Shown here: one piece after another, positions 8,840 to 17,507 of the stretch
How positions within the stretch are numbered: position 1 is the first letter of the stretch
Layout: each line of letters opens with the position of its first letter
DNA from: Hydrogenophilus sp.
GTDB taxonomy: Bacteria; Pseudomonadota; Gammaproteobacteria; Burkholderiales; Thiobacillaceae
NCBI GenBank assembly: GCA_020725265.1
Contig: DYFK01000018.1
Location: 1-64,000 of the forward strand
Direction: 5' to 3'
Length of the DNA: 64,000 nucleotides
The notes under the pieces: model-generated
Told to the model about the DNA's origin: nothing
What the model saw: the letters and a program-made list of their open reading frames with translations, nothing else
The model's database searches: none
Program-made: the position numbers and the translations under genes

Positions 8840-9276
8840 CGCCAGCCCAGCGCGCCCGTGGCGTCATCCTGACGGCTTGCTTCCTGGCCATGCCGGCCAT
8901 GGCCCACGATCTGCGATACGTGATCGGCGCCGGCCAGGCCGTGGTCATTCACCTGCATTACGTCGACGACACGCCGTTCTCGTACGAAAGCTACGAAATC
9001 CTGCGCCCCGGAGAGGATCTGCCGTTCCAGGTCGGCAATACCGACCGGCTGGGCCGCATCGCCTTTCTGCCCGACCGCGCCGGTGTATGGCGGGTCCGGG
9101 CGATGTCCGAGGATGGTCATGGCGTCGATTTCACACTGACCACCGATGACGCCGCCCAGGTCACCGGCGCCGACCGCCCGGCCTTCGAACGCTACGGCCG
9201 GATCGCGGTCGGCGTCGGCATCATTCTCGGCCTGTTCGGTTTTCTCGGTCTTTACGTCAAACGGAAGAAATCATGA
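8836..9276 (+). CDS. nikL: Small membrane-anchored partner of the nickel transporter (NikL-like)
   Basis: A 146-residue protein with a signal peptide ending A-M-A and a mature start H-D-L-R-Y-V-I, echoing the mature start of the preceding protein. A beta-rich domain follows, then one C-terminal transmembrane helix (about residues 118-140) ending K-R-K-K-S. The topology fits NikL, the small protein with N- and C-terminal hydrophobic segments seen in NikKLMQO systems. His residues near the mature N terminus and in H-L-H-Y-V-D could bind metal. The gene overlaps both neighbours by 4 bp, so it is tightly coupled within the operon. Confidence 0.65.
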   Translation: MTPAQRARGVILTACFLAMPAMAHDLRYVIGAGQAVVIHLHYVDDTPFSYESYEILRPGEDLPFQVGNTDRLGRIAFLPDRAGVWRVRAMSEDGHGVDFTLTTDDAAQVTGADRPAFERYGRIAVGVGIILGLFGFLGLYVKRKKS

Positions 9277-10253
9277 AACGTCTCGCGCTCCTGCCGCTGC
9301 TTGCCCTGACCTTGCCCGCCCAGGCCCACCATGGTGTCGCCACGCTCGGCGCGGTCGGCCTGGAAGGCCCCGGCGCGCCGGTCGAAACCTCCAGCTCGGC
9401 GACCCTGCCGGCCGGCTCCTGGCTGGCTTCGCTGAAGGTCGACCACGCCAGGTCCAAGACCTTCGACAGCGATCCGGACAATCCGGAAGGCGATTACAAC
9501 CAGTACTGGATGGCCGGCGTCGGCTACGGCTTCACGCCCTGGCTGTCGGGCTACCTGATCCAGCCCTACAACATCAAGAAGGACGAGCCGGGCGGCCTGA
9601 ACTCGCGCGGCTTCACCGATCTGTCGGTACTCGGCGTGATCGGCTTCAAGCATGACGGCGCGTTCATGCTGGTGCCCGCCAACGAAAGCCTGGACGACCT
9701 GATGGACTGGCATTTCACGGTCTACCTGGGGGGCTCGCTGCCGACCGGCAAGGCCAACCACAAGCTCCGCGACGGCAGCATCGACCCCGGCAAATCGCTT
9801 GGCTTCGGCAAGGCCACGTTGAATTACGGCCTGACCGCGACCAAGCAGTTGAACGACAACGCCACCGCCGTATTCGAACTGGGCCAGATCCGGTTCCGGG
9901 AATATGAATACGACGACGGCCAGACCATGAAATTCGGCGCCGAGACCCGGGTCAACGCGGCCCTGTCCTACCGCCTGATGACCGACGCCGACAGCCGTTT
10001 CCGCCTGGACGGCAACGTCGAGGCCAACTACCTGGTACTCGGCCGCGACGTCGGCCAGGACGGTCCGGAGGACGCCACCGGCGGCAGGATGCTGTACGCG
10101 GTGGTCGGCACGCGTCTGTACAAGGACAACCTGAGCCTGGGCCTGGCCCTGAAGAAGCCGGTCTGGACCCGGCTGAACGAGGCCAGCGAGCAGCAGGGCG
10201 CCGAAGGCAAGGAAAAATACCGGTTCATCGCCAGTTTCTCGGCGATGTTCTGA
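9273..10253 (+). CDS. Outer-membrane beta-barrel protein of the nickel operon
   Basis: A 326-residue protein with a signal peptide (M-K-R-L-A-L-L-P-L-L-A ending A-Q-A). Many alternating amphipathic strands follow (for example Y-W-M-A-G-V-G-Y-G-F and F-T-V-Y-L-G-G-S-L-P), and the last residue is Phe (F-S-A-M-F), a normal outer-membrane insertion signal. It resembles the transporter/porin family annotated near MetA-type pathway proteins. Its place between nikL and nikM, with a 4-bp overlap upstream, suggests a channel that brings nickel across the outer membrane. This is inference; a TonB box is not evident. Confidence 0.7.
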   Translation: MKRLALLPLLALTLPAQAHHGVATLGAVGLEGPGAPVETSSSATLPAGSWLASLKVDHARSKTFDSDPDNPEGDYNQYWMAGVGYGFTPWLSGYLIQPYNIKKDEPGGLNSRGFTDLSVLGVIGFKHDGAFMLVPANESLDDLMDWHFTVYLGGSLPTGKANHKLRDGSIDPGKSLGFGKATLNYGLTATKQLNDNATAVFELGQIRFREYEYDDGQTMKFGAETRVNAALSYRLMTDADSRFRLDGNVEANYLVLGRDVGQDGPEDATGGRMLYAVVGTRLYKDNLSLGLALKKPVWTRLNEASEQQGAEGKEKYRFIASFSAMF

Positions 10254-10275
10254 GCACCCGCGCCCGCTGACTGGC

Positions 10276-10926
10276 ATGCACATTCCCGATGGCTTCATCG
10301 CGCCGCAGATGTATCTGCCACTCTATGGCGCCGCCGCCGGGCTGTGGGCGGTGGGCGCGCGCCGAATCGCCCGCGATCTCGATGAAACCACCCTACCCTG
10401 GCTGGCGGCGCTGACCGCCGCCGCGTTCGCGCTGTCCTTCATCGCCCTGCCGTTGCCCGGCGGCACCAGCGCCCACGTCACCGGCGTCGGCCTGCTGGCC
10501 GCCTGTTTCGGCATCTGGCAGGCGTTCATGGCGCTATCCCTGGTATTCGCCATCCAGGCTTTGTTGTTCGGCGATGGTGGTGTCACCACGCTGCCGCTGA
10601 ACGCGCTGGCGATGGGCTTCGCCGGCGCGCTGGCCGCGCGCGGTGTGTTCTTGTCGACGCGGCGTGTCGGCCAGACCCCGGCGCTGTTCCTGGCCGGCTG
10701 GATCGGCCTGTTCCTGCCGGCGGTGCTGATCGCGCTGGCACTGGGCGCGCAACCGCTGATCGCGGCGAACGAAGCCGGAACGCCACGCTATTTCCCGTTC
10801 GGCTGGTCGGTGACGCTGCCCGCCTTGCTCATCCCGCATGCCCTGCTCGGCCTGGGGGAAGGCGCGCTGACCGTGCTCGGCGGCCGCGCGATCGAACGCC
10901 TGCGCGAACGCTATCGCAACGATTGA
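10276..10926 (+). CDS. nikM: ECF-type nickel/cobalt transporter substrate-binding subunit (NikM/CbiM)
   Basis: A 216-residue integral membrane protein with about six or seven helices. It starts M-H-I-P-D-G-F, the invariant CbiM/NikM N terminus in which the amino group and His2 coordinate the metal. A second conserved His lies in G-G-T-S-A-H-V-T-G-V-G. It is the S component of an energy-coupling-factor transporter, with NikQ as T component and NikO as ATPase. NikR and the DUF4198 partner favour nickel over cobalt, but residues alone do not settle the metal. Confidence 0.9.
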   Translation: MHIPDGFIAPQMYLPLYGAAAGLWAVGARRIARDLDETTLPWLAALTAAAFALSFIALPLPGGTSAHVTGVGLLAACFGIWQAFMALSLVFAIQALLFGDGGVTTLPLNALAMGFAGALAARGVFLSTRRVGQTPALFLAGWIGLFLPAVLIALALGAQPLIAANEAGTPRYFPFGWSVTLPALLIPHALLGLGEGALTVLGGRAIERLRERYRND

Positions 10927-10945
10927 CGCGGTAGCATTCGCGTCC

Positions 10946-11509
10946 ATGCCTTCCGCCGCACTCGAACGCGCGAAATTCCTTGTCTGGCTCGCCGCCATCG
11001 TCGCCGCCTCCTGGCTGAGCGACGCCGCCTGGCTGGCGGCCGGACTCGGTCTGGTCCTGCTCGCCGCCGGCCGCGCCGTGTTCCGCCTGACGCGCCGCGC
11101 GCTGCTTGCCACCCTGGCCTTCACCGGCACCGTCTCGCTGACCTACGCCGCCTGGTTCTGGTGGCAACAGGATGCGCTGCCTTTGGACTGGCTGGTGACG
11201 GTCAACCTGCGTGTCCTGCTGATGGCGCTGCTTACCTTCCTGTTCATCGAGCGAACCAATCTGTTCCTGGCGCTCGGCTTCTCGCGCCGGCTGTCATTCC
11301 TGCTGGTGCTGGCGGTCAGCCAGTCGCTGGCCCTGCGTCGCACGCTCGATGAATTCCGCCAGGGTCTGGACAGTCGCGCGCTGGTCCGCGTCGGCCTGCG
11401 CGACCGCTACCGCGCCGCCGCGCGCGCGGCCGGCTGGCTGTTCGACCGGGCACTCGCCAACGCCCACGAATCGGCGCGCGCCATGCAGTCGCGCGGGATG
11501 TTCCGATGA
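10946..11509 (+). CDS. nikQ: ECF transporter transmembrane subunit (NikQ/CbiQ)
   Basis: A 187-residue membrane protein with four or five helices. A C-terminal cytoplasmic segment ends E-S-A-R-A-M-Q-S-R-G-M, containing the Ala-Arg-Gly-type coupling motif by which CbiQ/EcfT proteins grip the ATPase. It is shorter than typical CbiQ (about 225-260 residues) because the N-terminal region is reduced. The stop overlaps the ATPase start by 4 bp (ATGA), consistent with subunits of one complex. Confidence 0.85.
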   Translation: MPSAALERAKFLVWLAAIVAASWLSDAAWLAAGLGLVLLAAGRAVFRLTRRALLATLAFTGTVSLTYAAWFWWQQDALPLDWLVTVNLRVLLMALLTFLFIERTNLFLALGFSRRLSFLLVLAVSQSLALRRTLDEFRQGLDSRALVRVGLRDRYRAAARAAGWLFDRALANAHESARAMQSRGMFR

Positions 11510-12279
11510 TCGAAGTCGCCGGCCTCCACCACGATTACGGCGGCCAGCCCAGTCTGGTCGACATCGCTTTCACCCTGGCGCCGGGAGAAAAGGTGGTGTT
11601 GCTGGGCAGCAACGGTTGCGGCAAATCGACGCTGCTGAAAATCCTGGATGGTCTGATCGCCGCCAAGTCCGGCCGGGTCGACTACGACGGCCAGGCGGTT
11701 TCGCCATCGACGCTGAAGCAACCGGACTGGCGACGACGTTTCCGCCGCGAGGTGGCGCTGCTGTTCCAGAACCCCGACGTCATGCTGTTCAACCCGAGCG
11801 TGTACGACGAGATCGCCTTCGGCCCGCGCCAGATGGAACTCGATGACGTCGACGCGCGGGTGCGCCATTGGGCCGGGCTGGTCGGCGTCACCGAATTTCT
11901 GGATCGCCCCCCGTTCACGCTGTCCGGCGGCGAGAAGCAGCGCGTGGCGCTGGCCGCGCTGCTGGCGCTGGAACCCAGACTGCTGCTGCTCGACGAGCCG
12001 GCCGCCGCGCTCGACCCGCGCGCCACCGGCTGGTTGGTCGATTTCCTCGCCGATCTGCCGGTCACCCTGCTGGTCACCACCCACAACCTGGGGCTTGCCC
12101 CGGAACTCGGCCAGCGCGCGCTGGTACTGGGCGAGGACCACCGGCTCCTGCACGACGGCGATATCGAACCCTTCCTGGCCGATACCGAGCGCCTGATCGC
12201 CGCCAATCTCGCCCATGTCCACCGTCACCGGCACGGCGGCCTGGAACACCGGCACTGGCACGGCCACGACTGGCAATAG
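11506..12279 (+). CDS. nikO: ECF transporter ATPase (NikO/CbiO)
   Basis: A 257-residue ABC ATPase. Walker A is G-S-N-G-C-G-K-S-T (about residues 35-43), the signature is L-S-G-G-E-K-Q-R-V-A, and Walker B is L-L-L-L-D-E-P-A. It powers the transporter with NikM and NikQ. The last 25 residues are a histidine-rich tail (H-V-H-R-H-R-H-G-G then H-R-H-W-H-G-H) that is not part of the ABC fold and probably binds nickel, for storage, sensing or hand-off. It is the last gene of the operon. Confidence 0.9.
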   Translation: MIEVAGLHHDYGGQPSLVDIAFTLAPGEKVVLLGSNGCGKSTLLKILDGLIAAKSGRVDYDGQAVSPSTLKQPDWRRRFRREVALLFQNPDVMLFNPSVYDEIAFGPRQMELDDVDARVRHWAGLVGVTEFLDRPPFTLSGGEKQRVALAALLALEPRLLLLDEPAAALDPRATGWLVDFLADLPVTLLVTTHNLGLAPELGQRALVLGEDHRLLHDGDIEPFLADTERLIAANLAHVHRHRHGGLEHRHWHGHDWQ

Positions 12280-12312
12280 GCCCGGACAGCGGTACATAAA
12301 TACCAGTGTTCG

Positions 12313-12349
12313 CCGCTAAAAAAACCTTGCCGCGTCTTGGGTTTAGCGG
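12313..12349. repeat. Inverted repeat in the gap after the nickel operon
   Basis: CCGCTAAA (12313-12320) and TTTAGCGG (12342-12349) are perfect complements separated by 21 bases, in a locally AT-rich 192-bp gap between nikO and the HDOD-kinase gene. There is no T-run after the right arm on either strand, so it is a poor intrinsic terminator. It could be an operator for the downstream signalling genes. Nothing identifies a binding protein. Confidence 0.3.
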
Positions 12350-12471
12350 AGGAATCTCAGATTCCGGATTAAAGAATTGGCGTTAATCGCCGAAGTCAAG
12401 CATGATTCAACGCGGCGTCACCGCGCCATGCCCTGTCGGGCGTACTTCGCACGAGGATCGCAGCCCCGCTC

Positions 12472-14577
12472 ATGGAAATCCGGACTCTCGACATCCATCG
12501 GCAATTGACCATGGCACGCCTGCCGGCGTTGCCGCAAGTGCTGCTCGAACTGCTCGCGCTGTGCGATCGCGACGATGTCGGCATCGCCGAGATCGGCGCC
12601 ACGGTGGCGCGTGACACCGCCATCGCCGGGCGCATCGTCTCGGTCGCCAACTCCCCTTACTACCGGCCTGGTCGGCCGCTCGAAAGCATCGATCAATGCC
12701 TGGCCGTGCTCGGCACCGGCACCATCCGGCGACTGGCGCTGAACCAGTGCGTGGTCGATCTGTTCAGCCGTTTCCAGAAGACCCGGGAATACGATCTCCG
12801 TTATTTCTGGTTCCACGGTCTCACGGTCGCGGTCACCGCGCGTGGGCTGGCGGAACGCTTCGGCTACGCCAATCCCGAGGAAGCCTATCTGGCCGGTCTG
12901 CTGCACGACGTCGGCCAGCTCGCGCTACTGTCGGTCGCGGCCGACCGCTACGCGCCGATGTTCCGGGATTTCTCGGGGGAACATCGTCTGATGCGTCAGG
13001 AACAGGAAGCTTTCGGCCTCACTCACGCCGAGGTCGGTGCCTGGCTGGCGCAACGCTGGCATCTGCACGCGCTGTTCGTCGACAGTCTGCTTTATCACCA
13101 CGAACCGGCGGCGCGCCTGCGCGACGCCCATCCACTGGTCCGCATCGTCATGCTCGCGAACCGGCTTAATGCCCTGCCCGAGCCGGAAACCGCCGACCTC
13201 GACGACGATCTGGCGCACTGGCGCCTGGCTGCCGACGACGCCCGCGCCCTGGTCGGGAACGCGCAAGCCGAGGCGCGCGCCATCGCCGCCGAACTGGGCA
13301 TCGAAATTCCGTCGGCACCCGCGCCGGCGGAGGCCGACGCCGATCCGAACGCCACGCTCGAATTGGCGCGCGCCGCCGGCGAGCGCCTGGAAAGCCGGAC
13401 CGCGCTGCCGGAGGCCGGCATCGACGATCTCGACCTGGACAGCGTCCGCGCCGAACTGCGACGCGCCGCCACGCTGCTGTTCGGCGCCCGCGCTTGCGCG
13501 CTGTTCGAACCGGAAGGCCGGAAATTGCGCTGGCGCGGCATGCCCGGCGACGACCCGCGCCTGTCCGAAATCAGCGTGGACGCCGAGGGCGAGACCGCGG
13601 TCGCCCGCGCCGCGCGCGGACACATGGCGGTAGCCGGCAACGGCGGCCAGCCGGCCAATCCGGCCGATGCCCAGATCGCCCGCGTGCTCGGCGCCGAGCG
13701 CCTGCTCTGCCTGCCGCTGGCCCATGCCGGCCAGACCCTGGGCGCGCTGGTGCTGGGCCTGGACGCGGCCCGTCTGGCCGGTCTGGTCGGCCGGCAGGCC
13801 CTGATCGCCACGTTCGCGCGCGAAGCCGGCGGCCGTCTCGGTCTGGCGATCGAGCACGCCGCGCGCGAGCGCGCGCGAGTCGACGCCCTGGGCGAACACC
13901 AGGAACTGGCCGCGCGCAAACTCGCCCACGAGGCCGGCAATCCGCTCGGCGTGATCCGCAATTACCTGAGCATCCTGCGCCGGCAACTGGAAACGCGCGC
14001 GGAGACCGGCCAGGCATTCGATCTGATCGAGGAAGAACTGCGCAGGGTGACGCGGCTGATCCAGGATTTCCGGATGACCCCCGCCGCCGACGCCATGTCC
14101 CCGACCGCTCCGGTCGACATCAACACCATCATCGATGAAGTCGCGCGTTTCTGCCGACTGGGCAAAGCCGCCGAGCGCGGGGTCGAAATCACCCTGCTGC
14201 CGACGCCGAGCCTGCCCCCGATTTCCACCAACGCGGACAAGCTGAAACAAATATTGACTAATCTGATATTCAACGCGGTCGAAGCCCTACCCGGTCCAGG
14301 TCAGGGCCGGGTCACGCTCGCCAGCACGCTATGGCGCGACGGCCGGGGTGGCGATTCGATCGAACTGAGCGTCAGCGACAACGGCCCCGGGATTCCGGAC
14401 GCGGTGCTGGCGAAACTGTACCAACCGGTCACGAGCGACAAGGGGGAAGGCCACGCCGGTCTCGGCCTGGCCATCGTCGCCGGACTGATCGAGGAGTTAG
14501 GAGGCACCATGCAGTGCAGAAGTGATTCCGGCGGCACGCATTTCAAGCTGCTGCTGCCCGTGGCGGGTCGTGCGTGA
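12472..14577 (+). CDS. HDOD-domain sensor histidine kinase
   Basis: A 701-residue soluble signalling protein. Residues 1-270 form an HDOD domain (L-P-A-L-P-Q-V-L-L-E-L-L at 18-29, and G-L-L-H-D-V-G-Q near 142-149). Residues 320-460 resemble a GAF-like sensor, followed by a histidine kinase core with His486 in L-A-H-E-A-G-N-P-L. The ATPase motifs are N-L-I-F-N-A-V-E, D-N-G-P-G-I-P and G-L-G-L-A-I-V. No membrane helix is present. HDOD proteins link to cyclic-di-GMP and stress signalling. The start codon of the next gene, a response regulator with GGDEF-EAL output, overlaps this stop (GTGA), so the two probably form a phosphorelay. Confidence 0.85.
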   Translation: MEIRTLDIHRQLTMARLPALPQVLLELLALCDRDDVGIAEIGATVARDTAIAGRIVSVANSPYYRPGRPLESIDQCLAVLGTGTIRRLALNQCVVDLFSRFQKTREYDLRYFWFHGLTVAVTARGLAERFGYANPEEAYLAGLLHDVGQLALLSVAADRYAPMFRDFSGEHRLMRQEQEAFGLTHAEVGAWLAQRWHLHALFVDSLLYHHEPAARLRDAHPLVRIVMLANRLNALPEPETADLDDDLAHWRLAADDARALVGNAQAEARAIAAELGIEIPSAPAPAEADADPNATLELARAAGERLESRTALPEAGIDDLDLDSVRAELRRAATLLFGARACALFEPEGRKLRWRGMPGDDPRLSEISVDAEGETAVARAARGHMAVAGNGGQPANPADAQIARVLGAERLLCLPLAHAGQTLGALVLGLDAARLAGLVGRQALIATFAREAGGRLGLAIEHAARERARVDALGEHQELAARKLAHEAGNPLGVIRNYLSILRRQLETRAETGQAFDLIEEELRRVTRLIQDFRMTPAADAMSPTAPVDINTIIDEVARFCRLGKAAERGVEITLLPTPSLPPISTNADKLKQILTNLIFNAVEALPGPGQGRVTLASTLWRDGRGGDSIELSVSDNGPGIPDAVLAKLYQPVTSDKGEGHAGLGLAIVAGLIEELGGTMQCRSDSGGTHFKLLLPVAGRA

Positions 14578-16763
14578 TCGACTGGCTGGGAAAAAAGAAA
14601 ACAACCGATAACGAGGAGGGGGAATCCAGACCAGCGGCGCCGGAAAGGTTGCTGTTGGTCGAGGATGACGTGTCTTTCGCCAACAGTTTGCGCCAACTGC
14701 TGGCCGGCGCGGGCTATGTATCCGATCTGGCGCACACCGGCGCCGCCGGCCTGGAAGTGCTCGCCGACGGCCGGCATGGCTTGCTGATCGTTGACCTCAG
14801 CCTGCCGGACATGAGCGGCCACGATCTGATCCGCGCGGTGCGTGAACGCGAACTGGACGTCGCCGTCATCGTCGTCAGTGGCGACCGCGAGATCGACGCC
14901 GCGATCCTGGCCTTGCGTCTGGGCGCGCTCGATTTCGTGCGCAAGCCGGCCGAGCCGGCGATCCTGCTGCACGCCGTCGCCCGCGCTCTCGCGCAACGCC
15001 GCCTGGAACGCGAACACGACCGGTTCCAGACCCGCATCGCGCATTCCGAACGCCTGCACCGCTTTCTGGTCGACCGCTCGCCCGACATCATCTTCATCCT
15101 CAACCGCTCCGGCCGGATTTCCTACATCAACGAGCGTTTGCGCGATCTGCTCGGCTTCGATGAGAAAGCCGTGCTCACCCGGCATTTCTCGCAGCTGGTG
15201 CATGAGCACGATCGCGAGCGCGCGCGTTATGCCTTCAGTGCCCGCAAGCTGACCGAAACCGCGCGTCACAACAGTATCGAACTGCGTCTGCTCAGCCAGA
15301 CCGACGCCACCGGCTTCCGCCATTTCGAGATCGATCTGGCGGCGGTCGGACTACCCGAGGAAGAAAGCGCAACCACCAGCCGCGACGATTATTTCTACGG
15401 TGTCGCCCGCGACATCAGCGCGCGCCGCGAGGTCGAGGAGCTGGCCGCGTTCCAGGCCAACCACGACGCCATGACCGGCCTGCCCAACCGCAACCTGTTC
15501 CGCGACCATCTCGGCCTGGCGTTGATCCAGGCCCGGCGCAACGGCGAACGGCTGGCGGTGCTGTTCCTGAATCTGGATCGCTTCAAGAACGTCAACGACC
15601 TGTTCGGCCACGCCCGCGCCGACGAACTGTTGCGTCAGGTCGGCGAGCGCATCCAGCGCTGCCTGCGCGGCGGCGACACCCTGGCGCGCTTCGTCGGCGA
15701 CGAATTCCTGCTGCTCAACACCGCCATCCAGTCCGAACAGGAAGTGCTCGCCATCGTCCAGCGCATCAACCGGGAGCTGGCGGTGCCGTTCAAGGTCACC
15801 GGCCGCAACGTCCATCTGTCGGTAAGCGCCGGCATCGCCCTGTTCCCGGAGCACGGCGACGACGCCGACGCGCTGATCCGGCACGCCAACATCGCGCTCT
15901 ATCATGGCCGCCTGTCCGGCAGCCACGGCCACACCTTCTTCATGCCGGAAATGGGCGCCACCAAGGACCAGCGCCTGCATCTGCAGAGCGATCTGCAACA
16001 CGCGCTGGAACGGGACGAATTCGAGCTGTACTACCAGCCGCAGGTCGGTCTCGCCGATGGCCGGATCAAGGGCGTCGAGGCATTGATCCGCTGGAACCAC
16101 CCCAGCCGCGGCCTGCTTCCGCCCGGCGAATTCCTGCCGATCGCCGAGGAGGCCGACCTGATCGGCGACCTCGGCGAATGGGTCACGCGCCAAGCCTGCG
16201 CCACCCTCAAACGCTGGAACAGCCTCGGCATCGCGCCACCCCGGGTCGCCATCAACATCTCCCCGCAACATCTCGACGAGCCGGATTTCGTCGACCGTTT
16301 CATCGCCCTGCTCACGGAACACCAGGTATCGCCCCGCCAGATCGAGATCGAACTGACCGAAAACCTGTTCATCCGCGATCCCAACGCGGTCGCGCAGAAG
16401 CTGGAAACCCTCGCCGCCCACGGCATCGCCATCGCCATCGACGATTTCGGCACCCAGTATTCCTCGCTCAGCTACCTCCAGCGCTTCCCGATCCATACCC
16501 TCAAGATCGACAAATCCTTCGTCTGGGAAATCGACCGCGAATACCGCCAGCACGCCATCGTCAAGGCAATCATCTCGATCGCGCACGGTCTCGGCCTGAA
16601 TCTGATCGCGGAAGGCGTGGAAACCGACGAACAACTGCGCTTCCTGGCCAACCACGGCTGCGACGAAATCCAGGGCTACATCGTCAGCAAACCGCTGCCC
16701 GCCAGCGCGCTGGAGGCCTGGATGAACGGCGAACGGGAGAAGCGCGGCGCGGCGCTGGCCTGA
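14574..16763 (+). CDS. Response regulator with PAS, GGDEF and EAL domains
   Basis: A 729-residue protein with a GTG start. Domain order: REC (about residues 25-145, phosphoacceptor Asp74 in I-V-D-L-S-L-P-D), PAS (about 160-280), GGDEF (about 295-465), EAL (475-720). The GGDEF active loop reads R-F-V-G-D-E-F (Val374-Gly-Asp-Glu-Phe378), with the first Gly replaced by Val, so cyclase activity is doubtful. The EAL domain keeps Glu502 in V-E-A-L-I-R-W, the Asn of A-I-N-I-S, I-E-L-T-E-N, I-D-D-F-G, L-K-I-D-K and A-E-G-V-E, so it should hydrolyse cyclic-di-GMP. It is translationally coupled to the HDOD kinase, its likely phosphodonor. Confidence 0.9.
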   Translation: MIDWLGKKKTTDNEEGESRPAAPERLLLVEDDVSFANSLRQLLAGAGYVSDLAHTGAAGLEVLADGRHGLLIVDLSLPDMSGHDLIRAVRERELDVAVIVVSGDREIDAAILALRLGALDFVRKPAEPAILLHAVARALAQRRLEREHDRFQTRIAHSERLHRFLVDRSPDIIFILNRSGRISYINERLRDLLGFDEKAVLTRHFSQLVHEHDRERARYAFSARKLTETARHNSIELRLLSQTDATGFRHFEIDLAAVGLPEEESATTSRDDYFYGVARDISARREVEELAAFQANHDAMTGLPNRNLFRDHLGLALIQARRNGERLAVLFLNLDRFKNVNDLFGHARADELLRQVGERIQRCLRGGDTLARFVGDEFLLLNTAIQSEQEVLAIVQRINRELAVPFKVTGRNVHLSVSAGIALFPEHGDDADALIRHANIALYHGRLSGSHGHTFFMPEMGATKDQRLHLQSDLQHALERDEFELYYQPQVGLADGRIKGVEALIRWNHPSRGLLPPGEFLPIAEEADLIGDLGEWVTRQACATLKRWNSLGIAPPRVAINISPQHLDEPDFVDRFIALLTEHQVSPRQIEIELTENLFIRDPNAVAQKLETLAAHGIAIAIDDFGTQYSSLSYLQRFPIHTLKIDKSFVWEIDREYRQHAIVKAIISIAHGLGLNLIAEGVETDEQLRFLANHGCDEIQGYIVSKPLPASALEAWMNGEREKRGAALA

Positions 16764-16880
16764 AGCCGGAGCGTCAACCCGACCGGTCATCCGGTCGACC
16801 GCTCGGTTGATTCGTCCCAGCTTGCAATCGCCCGCGCCCCGGCCGAGACTGGCCGCGTCCATCGTTTCCCCGGAGTCACC

Positions 16881-17486
16881 ATGCGCGCGCCCTACCCCTT
16901 TCTCGCCCCGCTCGCCGCCATCCCGCGCGGGCTGCCGGTCTTTCTGCTTATCCTGTTCTGCCTGCTCGCGCCCGGCCTGGCCCGCGCGGCCGAACCGGCG
17001 CGCGACACCTACGACCAGGATTCCATCCTGGCCGAGGCCAAGGCTTTCTTCGGCGAAACCACCGAGGGGCTGGCCAAGGTCGTGGAGAAGGCCTTCCGCG
17101 ACCACGGTCAGCCGAACGGCTACATCAAGGGCGAGGAAGTCTCCGCCGCCATCACCGTCGGCGTCAGCTACGGCAAGGGCGATCTGGTCCTGAAGAACGG
17201 TGAACGCGCGCGCGTGTTCTGGCAGGGGCCGTCGGTCGGCTTCGACCTCGGCTTCAACGCCTCCAAGGTGTTCGTACTGGTCTACGACCTGCCGAACAAG
17301 GACGCCATCTACCAGCGTTTTCCCGGCGTCGACGGCAGTCTGTACTTCGTCGCCGGCGTCGGCATGAACTACCAGCAACGCCAGGACATCGTACTTGCGC
17401 CGATCCGTCTGGGCGTCGGCTGGCGCACCGGCGCCAGCATCGGTTACATGCACTACACGCGGGAACGCACCTACAACCCGTTGTGA
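16881..17486 (+). CDS. DUF1134 (EipA-family) exported protein
   Basis: A 201-residue exported protein with a signal sequence ending A-R-A-A. The mature part has the DUF1134 pattern, including G-E-E-V-S-A-A-I-T-V-G-V-S-Y-G-K-G and F-W-Q-G-P-S-V-G-F-D-L-G. Brucella EipA, a member of this family, is a periplasmic beta-barrel-like protein needed for envelope integrity. The start at 16881 places the signal peptide at the N terminus. It is convergent with the DUF1501 gene, with only 21 bp between the stops. Confidence 0.8.
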   Translation: MRAPYPFLAPLAAIPRGLPVFLLILFCLLAPGLARAAEPARDTYDQDSILAEAKAFFGETTEGLAKVVEKAFRDHGQPNGYIKGEEVSAAITVGVSYGKGDLVLKNGERARVFWQGPSVGFDLGFNASKVFVLVYDLPNKDAIYQRFPGVDGSLYFVAGVGMNYQQRQDIVLAPIRLGVGWRTGASIGYMHYTRERTYNPL

Positions 17487-17507
17487 TCCCGCGCGCGCGG
17501 CCGCCGG

